A stretch of DNA of 45,933 nucleotides from an uncultured Olsenella sp. Its GTDB lineage: Bacteria > Actinomycetota > Coriobacteriia > Coriobacteriales > Atopobiaceae. Under the pieces are notes generated by a model that was not told the DNA's origin, ran no database searches, and was given only the letters and a program-made list of their open reading frames with translations. The DNA lies in assembly GCA_947253595.1 (NCBI GenBank), contig CAMXZR010000005.1, positions 1 to 45,933 on the forward strand. Reading direction: 5' to 3'. How positions within the stretch are numbered: the stretch's first letter is position 1; each line of letters begins with the position of its first letter. Of the stretch, positions 1 through 8,501 are shown one piece after another. A program made the translations under genes and the position numbers.

Positions 1-40
1 CGTCTGCGAACATCGACATCTGCGACTGGTCCTGCGCCAT
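1..40 (-). CDS. 5' end of an unidentified protein, cut by the left edge
   Basis: An ATG at 40 on the minus strand is preceded by a good ribosome site (AAGGGAG, 7 bases before the start) and stays open to base 1. It gives the 13 residues MAQDQSQMSMFAD. The good Shine-Dalgarno and the empty DNA upstream make this a believable start of a leftward gene, divergent from the hydrolase at 511. The visible residues are too few to name a family. Confidence 0.55.
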   Translation of the reverse strand, partial: MAQDQSQMSMFAD

Positions 41-510
41 GCGTCTCTCCCTTGCTTCATCTCTCGCCCCGCGGCGGGCGGGCCCTTGCGCAGTCGATTA
101 TCGCATTCCCATCGCAGTTCGCCGCGTCGGAGATGCGCGCCTCTCCCCTGCTGCCGCTCTCCGCCCCGCAGCGGCCACCTCCCCGCGGCAGCTCCCCCTC
201 ACTCCTCTTGCAGCGGCTCCCTCTCTCCCCACCTTCGTTCTCTATGCATTCTCCTGAACCGCCCTACGCACCAACTGGCCTTTTGCGATGACGATTTCAG
301 GGAACGGCATAGAGAAGAGAGGAAAAGAGGAGGAGGGCCGAAGGAGGGAGTATAGGGGAGGGCGGCAGACAACCATCGCATTGCGCCCCTGGGTCGAAGA
401 GAGCGGCGTGCGGTCCGACACCAGCCACGTCACCTAGAATCGTCGCAACATGACACGCGTCACGACACGACGCACGCCGCGGAATCGCACGCCGCAGGGA
501 TGGAGGCAGC
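41..510. other. Gene-free divergent region
   Basis: No open frame here has a ribosome site or recognisable protein. It lies between the leftward gene starting at 40 and the rightward hydrolase at 511, so it should hold both promoters. I see no convincing -35/-10 pair; a GATAAT on the minus strand at 98-103 is a possible -10. The stretch 300-362 is strongly purine-rich on the plus strand. Confidence 0.4.
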
Positions 511-1281
511 ATGGGTGACTACATCGAACGCAAATGGTGGGGCAGGCGCGAGGACCGGGACATCTACGGCAAGCTCTTCCTGCCCGAGGGATTCGAGGAC
601 GGACGCCCCCGCGCCACCGCCGTCTTCTCGCACGGTCTGGCCACGAACCACGGCGACATGGAGCCCTATGCCCGCACCGCTGCGGAGCGTGGCATGGTCA
701 CCTACGTCTTCGACTTCTGTGGCTCGGGGCCCTACAGCCGCTCGAGCGACCAGCCCGGCGGCATGTCGCTCTTCACCGAGCAGCACGACCTCGAGTCCGT
801 GGCGTGGGAGCTCTCGCGGGAACCCTTCGTGGACGAGAGCAACGTCTTCCTCATGGGCGCCAGCCTGGGTGCCACGGTCACGCTGATGGCCGCCCGCGCC
901 AACGCCGAGCTCGTGCGCGCCTGCGTGCTCCTCTACCCCGCCTTCAACCTGCACGAGGCCGTCCGTGCCGCCTGTCCCAGGCGAGAGGACATCCCCGACG
1001 AGTTTTTCGTCATGGGAACCAAGGTGAGCAGGGCGTTCCTACAGAGCTGCTGGGACTACGACTTCTTCGAGCACATCCCGTCGTTCCCGCGCGACGTGCT
1101 CATCTGCCACGGTGACAGCGACCATGCCGTGCCGCTCTCGTACTCCGAGCGTGCGGCGACCCTGTTTCCCCACGCCGAGCTGCACGTCGTGCACGGTGGC
1201 GGGCATGGCTTCGTGGAGCCGGCATACAGCGAGGTGGTCAACGTGACAGCCGACTTCCTGGTAGGACACATCACGCGCTGA
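511..1281 (+). CDS. Alpha/beta hydrolase (serine esterase-like)
   Basis: This 256-residue protein has the alpha/beta hydrolase layout. It carries a nucleophile elbow G-A-S-L-G with Ser118, an acid in HGDSD (probably Asp204) and a catalytic His in GGGHGF (His232), in the expected order. The early FSHG at residues 39-42 is the usual oxyanion-loop position. There is no signal peptide, so it is probably cytoplasmic. The substrate cannot be read from sequence; BAAT, dienelactone hydrolase-like and acyl esterase members all look like this. The start is set by GGAGG at 502-506. It appears monocistronic: the next gene has its own promoter. Confidence 0.85.
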   Translation: MGDYIERKWWGRREDRDIYGKLFLPEGFEDGRPRATAVFSHGLATNHGDMEPYARTAAERGMVTYVFDFCGSGPYSRSSDQPGGMSLFTEQHDLESVAWELSREPFVDESNVFLMGASLGATVTLMAARANAELVRACVLLYPAFNLHEAVRAACPRREDIPDEFFVMGTKVSRAFLQSCWDYDFFEHIPSFPRDVLICHGDSDHAVPLSYSERAATLFPHAELHVVHGGGHGFVEPAYSEVVNVTADFLVGHITR

Positions 1282-1358
1282 TTTGGGAGCATCCCGACAA
1301 CGCCGATCAGTCTCTTGCGCATTGCGTCCGCCGCCCTCCCTCCTATGCCTCGGTCGTT

Positions 1359-1407
1359 CTATGCTTTACATCATACTGTGTTTAACATAGTATGATGTAA
1401 AGCATAG
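1359..1407. promoter_or_regulatory. padR promoter with 19-bp inverted repeat operator
   Basis: A perfect 19-bp inverted repeat (arms 1359-1377 and 1389-1407, 11-bp spacer) sits directly upstream of padR. It contains a good promoter: TTTACA at 1365-1370, a 17-bp spacer and TAGTAT at 1388-1393. PadR dimers bind long dyads of this kind over their own promoters, so autorepression of the padR operon is the natural reading. Confidence 0.75.
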
Positions 1408-1425
1408 GTAGAAAAAAGGGGGAAG

Positions 1426-1740
1426 GTGGACTCGCAATTCAAGCGTGGGTTCCTCGACGCGTGCGTACTTGCCATCCTCGCCGCGCAGGATTCCTACGGG
1501 TACCAGATCGTGAAGGACGCCCCTCTGTCGCTGGAACTTTCGGAATCGACCCTCTATCCCGTGCTCCGTCGTCTGGAGAAGCAGGGGGCTCTCACGGAAT
1601 ATCGCAGCGAGCACAACGGCCGCCTGCGAAAGTACTACTCCATCACCAAACGGGGACGCCTCCAGCTACGGGAGTTCGCCGTCGAACGTGACATCATCGA
1701 CCAGCTCATGGACTTCATACAGAGGGGAGCGGAGCAATGA
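1426..1740 (+). CDS. PadR-family transcriptional regulator
   Basis: A 104-residue winged-helix protein of the PadR family (short PadR-s2 type). The helix-turn-helix and wing are visible as GYQIVKDAP (25-33), STLYPVLRRLEKQG (41-54) and the wing GRLRKYYSIT (65-74). The start is a GTG at 1426 behind a GGGGGAAG run, so the ribosome site is close. Its last codon overlaps the ATG of the next gene (ATGA at 1737-1740), which implies translational coupling. PadR plus a DUF1700-type membrane protein is a widespread two-gene module. The dyad over the promoter suggests self-repression; the ligand is unknown. Confidence 0.9.
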   Translation: MDSQFKRGFLDACVLAILAAQDSYGYQIVKDAPLSLELSESTLYPVLRRLEKQGALTEYRSEHNGRLRKYYSITKRGRLQLREFAVERDIIDQLMDFIQRGAEQ

Positions 1741-2569
1741 CCAAAGAGACGTTCCTTGACGCGCTTGACACTGAACTGGCCAGGCAGCGGCTCTCGGCAG
1801 AGGAGGCCCATGCGGCACGGGAGTACTACGCCGACACCATCGACGAGCGAATGGACGACGGACTCTCCGAGCGGGAAGCCGTCGCATGCATGGGGTCGCC
1901 TGCCGCCTGCGCCCAGACCGTGGCCGACGAGACGGCCCCCATCCCCCACCTCATCCATCGCCTTGCCACGCGCTTCGCGTTGGTCAACCTCATCCTGGCA
2001 ATCCTGACATTCCCCGTCTGGGGGCTGCTTGCCGCTGCATTCGCGCTGGTGGTCGCAGGAGCATATATCACGCTCTTCTCCCTGCTCCTCTGCGCGTGGC
2101 TCTTCTTTGGCTGCGGAATCCTCCTGGGGTCACGGGCGTGGCGACGTTCTTCTCGTCCCTGCTGGCGGGCGTGCCCTTCTCCGGGCTCTACGTCCTTGGC
2201 ATGGGTCTGCTCTTTGCGAGCGCGGCGCTGCTCATGCTTCCCCTGGTCGTCTGGGCGACCCGTGCCCTCGTGGAGACCATCCGCCTGCTTGGGCTTTTGA
2301 TCGTCGGCCTCTTCAGGCGAGGAGGGAAGGACAGCGCGGCAGAATCGCGCCCGCAGGTGAGGCTCAGCTCTCCAAAATGGCCGAAGTCGCTGCTCGCCCT
2401 CGGCCTGAGCTTCGCGGCGCTTGGAGTCCTAGCTACCCTCGCAGCGCTTGCGAACTGCGGTTTTGACATCAGTACGCTGCCAAGCGTACCCATCCTGCAA
2501 CTGGGACCCCTGATGGTGGACCTCAACGGCCTGCTGCGCTTCGGCGACCCACTGCATATGAACCTGTAG
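1737..2569 (+). pseudogene. DUF1700-type membrane protein, frameshifted
   Basis: The N-terminal part (from ATG 1737) has the soluble DUF1700 head with the LSEREAVACMGSP segment, then hydrophobic helices. After GGGG at 2126-2129 this frame turns into non-membrane sequence and stops at 2300. The frame beginning just there continues with hydrophobic segments (SSLLAGVPFSGLYVLGMGLL) and ends at TAG 2567-2569. One extra G in the run would restore a single protein of about 277 residues. So this is a one-base deletion, a sequencing error or slippage at a short homopolymer. In the family, such proteins are partners of PadR regulators and are thought to act in membrane stress or signalling. The translational coupling to padR is intact. 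Confidence 0.75.
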
Positions 2570-2604
2570 CCACGCAGGGATACGCCTAGCGCAAGACGCA
2601 AGAA

Positions 2605-2647
2605 GGCACAGACCCACCCAGACAGGCGGCTCGGGTGGGTCTGCGCC
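2605..2647. terminator. Bidirectional hairpin terminator
   Basis: A stem of about 15 bp with one mismatch (perfect core 2609-2619 with 2633-2643) lies between the convergent DUF1700 gene and copA. There is no clear T tract on either strand, so its strength is uncertain. Confidence 0.55.
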
Positions 2648-2694
2648 ACGTGGCAGCTCGCGTCGACGCCAGTGGCGAAGCCCAGCCGACGCGC

Positions 2695-5379
2695 CTACGC
2701 GATGGAGGTCACCTTGTAGCCAGCGTCCACCACGGCCTGCTCGAGCACCTCGTCCTTTACCAGACTCCCGGCATCCACCTTGGCCGTACCATCCTCCAGC
2801 GAGACGCGCACGTTCTTGACGCCCCTGACCCCCTCCAGGGCCTCGGTAACGTGGGCCACGCAGTGCTGGCACATCATTCCCTCTACGTTCAGGGTCCTCT
2901 CGGTCATGTCCTCTCTCCCTTCGTCGGCCCCCTCGGGAGCCTGCTTGCCTGCCTCGACCAGCTTAGTACCTACGCGCCTTCCCGGGGCGCCCTCGCCCGC
3001 GACCCTGGATGGCTTGGCCTGGCTGGGCTTCCAACCAAAGAGCCTGAGTGCGTTGCTCACCACGAACACGGACGAGAAGCCCATGGCCGCGGCGCCGATC
3101 ATGGGATTAAGCGCGATGCCCCACGGTGCCAACACGCCCATGGCCACCGGGATGCAGATGGCGTTGTAGAACAGGGCCCAGAACAGGTTCTGGCGGATGT
3201 TGCGCATCGTCGCGCGCGAGAGCTCGATCGCCGTGGCGACGTCCGCCGGGTCAGAATGCATCAGCACGACGTCCGCGGAGCCGATCGCCACGTCGGTGCC
3301 GGCCCCGATGGCAATCCCGATGTCGGCGCGCGCGAGCGCCGGTGCGTCGTTGATGCCGTCCCCCACCATGGCGACCTTGGCACCAGCCTCTTGGAGCTCG
3401 CGAACCTTCTCCTCCTTTTGGTCGGGCAGGACCCCCGCCACGACCTCGTCCACGCCCACCTGACCCGCCACGACCCGGGCGGTCGTCGCCTGGTCCCCCG
3501 TGAGCATGATGGTGCGCACGCCCATTCGGCGCAGGCGTGCCACGGCTTCGGCAGAGCTGGTCTTGACCACGTCCGCCACACCCATGAGGCCCAAGGCGCT
3601 GCCGTCGGCCGCGAAGAAGAGCGGGGTGCGGCCCTGTGCCGCCATGGACTCCGCCGCCTGGGAGAGGCCTGCCACGTCCACGCCGCGCCGCGCCATGAGG
3701 CGGGCGTTTCCGGCCAGGACCGAGTAGCCCGCGACCCTGCCCGCAAGGCCTCCGCCCGCCACCTGCTCGAAGTCCGTAACCTCGGCCTCGCTTGCCACGT
3801 CGCGCTCGTCGGCATAGGCGCACACCGCCTCGGCGAGGGGATGCTCGCTCCTGCGCTCGAGGGCCGCGGCCAGCCCCACGAGCTCGTCCTCCTCAACGCC
3901 CTCGGCCAGCACGACGTCGGTCACGCGAGGCGCGCCCTCGGTGATGGTACCGGTCTTGTCCAGCACCACGGTGTCCAGGTCGCAGGCCCCCTCGAGGGCC
4001 TCCGCGCTCTTTATCATGATGCCGTTCGCGGCACCGCGCTCGGTGCCCACCATGATGGCCGTGGGCGTGGCGAGGCCCAGGGCGCAGGGGCAGCTGATCA
4101 CCAGGACCGAGACCGAATGCGTGAAGGCCGTGGCAAAGTCGCCGGGCGAGAAGACCGCGAGCCAGGCCACCAGCGTGACCAGCGCGATGGCGATGACCAC
4201 GGGCACGAACACGCCGGCGATGCGGTCTGCCTGGCGCTCGATGGGAGCCTTGGTGCTGGTGGCCTCGTCCACGAGGCGGATGATCCGGGCGAGGGCGGTA
4301 TCCTCGCCCACGGCGGTGACGTCCATGGCCAGCCAGCCGCTCTTGGAAACGGTGGCACCCGTCAGGCGGTCGCCCACGGCCTTCTCCACGGGAAGGGGCT
4401 CTCCCGTGATGGCGGACTCGTCCACGGCGGCGCCCCCCTCCGCGACCACGCCATCGACGGGCACGGACTCGCCTGCCCTCACCACGACGCGGTCGCCCAC
4501 GCGCAACTCGGAGGTGGGGACCCTCTGCTCGACGCCGTCACGCACGACGGTCGCCGTCTTGGGTGCCAGGTTCATGAGCGCGCTGATCGCGCTTGTGGTG
4601 CGACCCTTGGCGCGCGCCTCGAAGAACTTGCCCAGGGTGATGAGGGTCAAGATCATGCCGGCCGAGTCGAAGTACAGGCCGTGGAAGGCCGCATGCGCGA
4701 GACCCGCGTCGCCGGCACCCAGGGCGATTGCCATGCGGTACAGGCCCGCCAGGCTGTAGGCGAACGAAGATGCCGAGCCCATGGCGATGAGCGAGTCCAT
4801 GTTGGGCGAGAGGTGCAGGAGCGTCCTGAAGCCCGTCACGAAGTAGCGCCGGTTCGCAAACAGGATGAGAATGCAGAGCAGGAGCTGTGTGAGCGCCGAG
4901 GCCATCATGCCTCCCATGCCCGAGAGCGCGGGCGGCTCAGGCCAGCCAAACATGGGCCCCATGGCCAGGTAGAAGAGGGGGACGGAGAAGGCAAGCGAAA
5001 CGGCGAGCTGGCGACGCTTCTCGTCTATGGCCCGCTGTGCCGCTTTCTGGGGGTCAACGAACCCCGCCGACTCGGACGAGAGGGACGCCCCCTCGGCTCC
5101 CGCGCCCGCAGCGTGGAACCTGCGCGGTGTGGCCCCATAACCCGACTTCCTTATGGCCGCCTCCACCGCTGCGGCGGTCGAGTCCGTACCGTCGTACTCG
5201 AGCTCCATCGAGTTCTTGAGCAGGTTTACGTTGGCCGACGCGACGCCCGGGACGCCCGACGCCGCCTTCTGGACCCTCGCCGAGCAGGCGGCGCAGGTCA
5301 TGCCCGTGATGTCGAAGGTCTCGCGCACGACGCCTTCCCGCGTCGCACCTTCCTGCACGTTTGTCGTGGTCTTTGCCAT
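2695..5379 (-). CDS. copA: Copper-exporting P1B-type ATPase with fused C-terminal CopZ-like domain
   Basis: An 894-residue Cu(I) efflux ATPase in the cytoplasmic membrane. The N-terminal HMA domain has GMTCAAC (26-32). The membrane copper site is CPC at 430-432. The other hallmarks are TGEP (325-328), the phosphorylated Asp in DKTGT (474-478), SEHP (511-514), TGD (627-629) and GDGINDAP (673-680). After the last membrane segments and a charged linker comes a second HMA domain with GMMCQHC (834-840), so the protein carries metal-binding domains at both ends. The start at 5379 follows GGGGAGG. It is 38 bases downstream of csoR and probably shares its copper-inducible promoter. See the finding on an internal start at 2907. 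Confidence 0.95.
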   Translation of the reverse strand: MAKTTTNVQEGATREGVVRETFDITGMTCAACSARVQKAASGVPGVASANVNLLKNSMELEYDGTDSTAAAVEAAIRKSGYGATPRRFHAAGAGAEGASLSSESAGFVDPQKAAQRAIDEKRRQLAVSLAFSVPLFYLAMGPMFGWPEPPALSGMGGMMASALTQLLLCILILFANRRYFVTGFRTLLHLSPNMDSLIAMGSASSFAYSLAGLYRMAIALGAGDAGLAHAAFHGLYFDSAGMILTLITLGKFFEARAKGRTTSAISALMNLAPKTATVVRDGVEQRVPTSELRVGDRVVVRAGESVPVDGVVAEGGAAVDESAITGEPLPVEKAVGDRLTGATVSKSGWLAMDVTAVGEDTALARIIRLVDEATSTKAPIERQADRIAGVFVPVVIAIALVTLVAWLAVFSPGDFATAFTHSVSVLVISCPCALGLATPTAIMVGTERGAANGIMIKSAEALEGACDLDTVVLDKTGTITEGAPRVTDVVLAEGVEEDELVGLAAALERRSEHPLAEAVCAYADERDVASEAEVTDFEQVAGGGLAGRVAGYSVLAGNARLMARRGVDVAGLSQAAESMAAQGRTPLFFAADGSALGLMGVADVVKTSSAEAVARLRRMGVRTIMLTGDQATTARVVAGQVGVDEVVAGVLPDQKEEKVRELQEAGAKVAMVGDGINDAPALARADIGIAIGAGTDVAIGSADVVLMHSDPADVATAIELSRATMRNIRQNLFWALFYNAICIPVAMGVLAPWGIALNPMIGAAAMGFSSVFVVSNALRLFGWKPSQAKPSRVAGEGAPGRRVGTKLVEAGKQAPEGADEGREDMTERTLNVEGMMCQHCVAHVTEALEGVRGVKNVRVSLEDGTAKVDAGSLVKDEVLEQAVVDAGYKVTSIA

Positions 5380-5417
5380 CGGCAGGACCTCCCCTCTTCC
5401 CGCGGCCGCGGGCACGA

Positions 5418-5741
5418 TCACATGAACTTCTTGAAGAGCTGCATGACCTCGTCGGTCACCTCGGTGTCGCCCGCCTGGATGCGCTCGACCACGCAAGTCT
5501 GGAGGTGGTCGCGCATGACCTCGCGCGAGATTGCCTTGACGGCGGACTCGACGGCGGCGAGCTGGGTGAGGACGTCGCCGCAGTAGCGGTCCTCCTCAAC
5601 CATGTTCCTGATGCCTCCCAGCTGTCCGATCGCCCGATTGATGCGGCAGCTCAGGTCGCGCTTGAGTTGCTCGTCGCGCGGCGTCGCCTTCATGTGGGTG
5701 CCGCAGGCCTGCTGCGCAGACGTGCCCCTCTCCTCTTCCAT
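5418..5741 (-). CDS. csoR: CsoR-family copper-sensing repressor
   Basis: A 107-residue all-helical DUF156/CsoR protein. The Cu(I)-binding Cys-His-Cys set is present: Cys54 in RYCGD, then His79 and Cys83 in DHLQTC. The core RINRAIGQLGGIRNMVEED is typical. In known members the apo-protein binds G/C-tract palindromes and is released by Cu(I). Two such palindromes lie just upstream. The start at 5741 has an ideal AGGAGG. It is the first gene of the csoR-copA operon. Confidence 0.93.
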   Translation of the reverse strand: MEEERGTSAQQACGTHMKATPRDEQLKRDLSCRINRAIGQLGGIRNMVEEDRYCGDVLTQLAAVESAVKAISREVMRDHLQTCVVERIQAGDTEVTDEVMQLFKKFM

Positions 5742-5755
5742 CGCTTCCTCCTCAG

Positions 5756-5770
5756 TACCCCCTGGGGGTA
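5756..5770. promoter_or_regulatory. CsoR operator, downstream site
   Basis: A perfect palindrome TACCCCC-T-GGGGGTA lies in the csoR leader, just upstream of its ribosome site. It has the A/T-flanked C-tract/G-tract form known for CsoR operators. Confidence 0.8.
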
Positions 5771-5785
5771 TGTAACAACGACTTC

Positions 5786-5815
5786 AGTATACCCGCCAGG
5801 GGCATATCCAGTCCA
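5786..5815 (-). promoter_or_regulatory. csoR-copA promoter with embedded CsoR operator
   Basis: On the minus strand a -35 TGGACT (5810-5815) and -10 TATACT (5786-5791) are separated by 18 bp. The spacer is occupied by a second imperfect C-tract/G-tract palindrome (5788-5806). A repressor bound here would block RNA polymerase directly, which fits copper-induced autoregulation. Confidence 0.75.
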
Positions 5816-5950
5816 TAAGAAGCGAAGCGACTCGCATGACAGGCAATATTCGATGACGCTCTGCCTTGGCCCTCGTCCGACGACAGCACGTCACGCAAGG
5901 CTGCCCTTCCCATCGGCCTTATTCTTCGCGGCGGAGAGGAGAGCGGACGC

Positions 5951-5986
5951 AGAAGAAAGGGGCCCGACGCCGGCGCCGAGCCCCCT
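5951..5986 (-). terminator. Terminator of the HtrA-like protease gene
   Basis: A GC-rich hairpin (5958-5986, imperfect) is followed on the minus strand by the T-rich TTTCTTCT, about 25 bases after the protease stop codon. Confidence 0.65.
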
Positions 5987-6008
5987 GGAATGCGCGCTTC
6001 GAACGTGC

Positions 6009-7448
6009 CTACGACTGGGTGTAGTCGCCGCCGCGGTTGCCAAACGGGTTGCCCTGCTGGTTGCGCTGCTTATACAGCTCCTCCAGGTAGCGGTAGAGGT
6101 CGTTGGTAGAGATGCCGTTGCCGGAATTCGAATCGTCCTGCATGTTCTGGGAGCCCGAACCGCTCTTCTGCTGCTCTTGCAGGGACTCGTCGGAGCCCAG
6201 AGTCACGCTGACCGTCTGCTCCGAACGGCCGCGCATGAAGGTGACCGCCACGGTCTCGCCGATCTCGTGCGAGCGGACGTTGAGGATCATGCCGTCGGCG
6301 GAACTGATCGCCTCGCCGTTGACCGCCGTGATGATGTCGCCCTTCTTGATACCCGCGGAGTCGGCGGGGCTGCCGCTGGTGACCTCGCTGACGTAGGCGC
6401 CCTGGTTGACCGACAGGTTGTTCATGGTGGCGTTCTGGGAGTTCACGGTCTGCATGGCGAGGCCGATGTAGGCGTGGGTCACGGTCTGTCCCGCGATGAT
6501 CTTGTTGGCCACGGCCACGGCATAGTTGGACGGGATGGCAAAGCCGACGCTCGCGGACGACTGGGTACTCGAGGAATAGAGCGTGCAGATGCCCACCAAC
6601 TTGCCGTTCGAGTTGACGAGAGCACCGCCGGAGTTGCCCGGGTTAATGGCGGCGTCGGTCTGAATCAGGTTGGTGTAGAGGGTATTGCCCGAGGACGACT
6701 GCATGAGCTGGTTGCGCGAGAGCGAGCTCACGATGCCTGCGGAGACGGACTGGTCGAGACCGAAGGGGCTGCCGATGGACATGACCCAGTCGCCCACGAC
6801 GAGCTTGCTGGAGTCGTCCACCTCGACGGGGGTCACCTTGGTGCCCGCCCAGTCGACCTTGATCACGGCGAGGTCACTGGAGGAGTCGCTACCCACCACA
6901 CTGGCATCGTAGCTCTTGCCGCCGTAGCTGACCGAGATGGCAGTGGCGCCCTTGATGACGTGGTAGTTGGTGATGATGTTGCCGTCGGCGTCCAAGATGA
7001 CGCCCGAGCCGGTCCCGGAACCCTCGGGCGTGGTCACGTTGACCGAGACGACGGAGGGCAGAGTCTTCGCGGCGACGGCCTGGGCGACGGTCGGGTCCTG
7101 GTTGCTCGCGCTGACGTTGATCGTCTGGCCTGCAGAGCTTTCCGTGGTCCTGATGACCTGCGTGCCGCCGATGACGCCACCCGCCTTTAGGGCGAAGACC
7201 AAGGCAGCCGCGCCAAGCACGCCACCAATGGCCCCGAAGATGGCCCCCTTGGCCACTCCGCCCTTGCGTGGGGCAGGCTGCGCGGGGACACCTCCGTCAC
7301 CCGTCGGCGGAACCGTGCCGAAGGGCTGCTGGGACTGTGCCGCTTGAACGTGCACCTGGGTCCTGGCCACCTGCGTCTTGCCCTCGGAACCCTCGGGGGG
7401 CTCGGGCGCGCCGGGCATGGGGGGACGGTTTCCGTCGATCGTAGCCAT
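6009..7448 (-). CDS. HtrA/DegP-like membrane-anchored serine protease
   Basis: A 479-residue trypsin-like protease of the HtrA (S1C) family, likely for surface protein quality control. A proline-rich cytoplasmic N-terminus leads to one membrane helix (about 66-90). The protease domain has His163 (NYHVI), Asp192 (SSDLAV) and Ser273 in GNSGG. A PDZ domain (about 325-418) contains the SPADSAGIKKGDIITAVNG segment. The tail is rich in Ser, Gly, Asn and Gln and ends in an unusual low-complexity segment. The start at 7448 follows AGAGG; an in-frame upstream ATG lacks a ribosome site. The gene is monocistronic with its own terminator. Actinobacterial relatives are called HtrA, PepD or DegP-like; I do not assign one symbol. 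Confidence 0.92.
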   Translation of the reverse strand: MATIDGNRPPMPGAPEPPEGSEGKTQVARTQVHVQAAQSQQPFGTVPPTGDGGVPAQPAPRKGGVAKGAIFGAIGGVLGAAALVFALKAGGVIGGTQVIRTTESSAGQTINVSASNQDPTVAQAVAAKTLPSVVSVNVTTPEGSGTGSGVILDADGNIITNYHVIKGATAISVSYGGKSYDASVVGSDSSSDLAVIKVDWAGTKVTPVEVDDSSKLVVGDWVMSIGSPFGLDQSVSAGIVSSLSRNQLMQSSSGNTLYTNLIQTDAAINPGNSGGALVNSNGKLVGICTLYSSSTQSSASVGFAIPSNYAVAVANKIIAGQTVTHAYIGLAMQTVNSQNATMNNLSVNQGAYVSEVTSGSPADSAGIKKGDIITAVNGEAISSADGMILNVRSHEIGETVAVTFMRGRSEQTVSVTLGSDESLQEQQKSGSGSQNMQDDSNSGNGISTNDLYRYLEELYKQRNQQGNPFGNRGGDYTQS

Positions 7449-7687
7449 GTCTGCCTCTTTTCTCCAAAGCTGCGTGAGTTCCCCAAAGTGCGCGGGCACC
7501 CACGTGATGGCGTGTCACAGCCTTCAATCTACCCATCGACCCCATGCCCAATGCGAGGGCCCTGGCACTCACACGCAAGGGGAACATCGCTTTTGGCTAT
7601 CTGAAAACCCAGGCGAAAGGTACTGCGCCAACGGCCGTGACGAGGCGACGCACTGGCAGCCAACAACGGCAGCGCGACAGCCGGCCC

Positions 7688-8362
7688 CTAGAGCTTGAAG
7701 AGGTAGCCCACGCCTCGCACGGTGACGATGTGAGCCGCGACCTGGGGGCCCACCTTGGAGCGCACGCGGCGGATGTGCACGTCCACGGTGCGGGTGCCGC
7801 CGCAGTACTCGAAGCCCCAGACGCGATGCAGCAGGGTCTCGCGCGAGTAGGCGCGCGAGGGGTGCGTGGCGAGGAACGAGAGGAGCGAGTACTCCATCAA
7901 CGTGAGGTCGACGGGCTCCTCGTCTATGTACACCTGGTAGGTCGCCAGGTTGATGGCCATGTTGTCCACAGTGACGATGTCTGCGGGAGCGCTCTCCTCG
8001 CCCGGCCACAGGAGAAGGGCGCAACGCACCTCGAACTCAGCCTCGCCAGCACTGGCGAGGATGAAGTCGTTCCTGCCCTGCGCGGGCATGCGCAGGCTCG
8101 AGAGCTTGGACTCGTCCTGGATGCTGAGCGTGGGAACGAAGCCGTTGTCCGACACGTAGGAGTCCACGGCCGCAAGGGTGTCCTGGCTCAGTCCATCCAT
8201 GTCGAGGATGACCAGGTCGAAGTCGTGCCCGGAAGAGATTGCCTGCGAGAAGGTCTCGGGCGTGGTGGGAAGAATCGAGACGTCGAGCACGTGCTTGAGC
8301 TCGCGCATGCGGTCGATGAAGCGCGAGGTCCTTGCGAGGAGCAGTATGTTCTTGTGGTGCAT
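7688..8362 (-). CDS. Orphan OmpR-family regulator with atypical receiver (GlnR-like)
   Basis: A 224-residue protein with a receiver-like N-terminus and an OmpR/PhoB winged helix (about 128-224) ending in GGTRTVDVHIRRVRSKVG (188-205). The receiver keeps an Asp (Asp54 in VILDMDG), but the acidic pair normally near residues 7-10 is replaced by NILLLARTS and the conserved Lys is not evident, so normal phosphorylation is doubtful. No histidine kinase is nearby. This combination matches actinobacterial GlnR-type nitrogen regulators, which act without phosphorylation. An amino-acid transporter and a GS-family gene lie just upstream on the same strand, which supports but does not prove that role. The start at 8362 follows GGGGG. 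Confidence 0.8.
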   Translation of the reverse strand: MHHKNILLLARTSRFIDRMRELKHVLDVSILPTTPETFSQAISSGHDFDLVILDMDGLSQDTLAAVDSYVSDNGFVPTLSIQDESKLSSLRMPAQGRNDFILASAGEAEFEVRCALLLWPGEESAPADIVTVDNMAINLATYQVYIDEEPVDLTLMEYSLLSFLATHPSRAYSRETLLHRVWGFEYCGGTRTVDVHIRRVRSKVGPQVAAHIVTVRGVGYLFKL

Positions 8363-8438
8363 GAACGCCCCCAGACGTGCCGCTAAGAGCCGGAAACCCC
8401 GGAACGCAAAATCACTTTGTAGAAGACTAGCATAAATC

Positions 8439-8468
8439 GGGGCCCCGCCATGCCTTGGTGGGAGCCCC
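8439..8468 (-). terminator. Terminator of the amino-acid transporter operon
   Basis: An imperfect GC hairpin (arms 8439-8450 and 8456-8468) follows the ATPase stop codon and is followed on the minus strand by the AT-rich GATTTATG. Confidence 0.5.
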
Positions 8469-8501
8469 GCCTGGTAACGACCCATGCTGCCGAATGCGAC
8501 C

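Noticed and set aside
300..362. Purine-rich tract as a possible special structure or leader
   Set aside because: No symmetry, repeat or start site supports more than biased composition.
2635..5586. Open frame of 983 codons on the plus strand
   Set aside because: It is the antisense of copA. The translation is low in hydrophobic residues and full of His, Arg and Gly, typical of a GC-rich shadow, and it has no ribosome site.
5361..7190. Open frame of 609 codons on the plus strand
   Set aside because: It runs antisense to csoR and the HtrA-type protease, which both have clear motifs and start sites.
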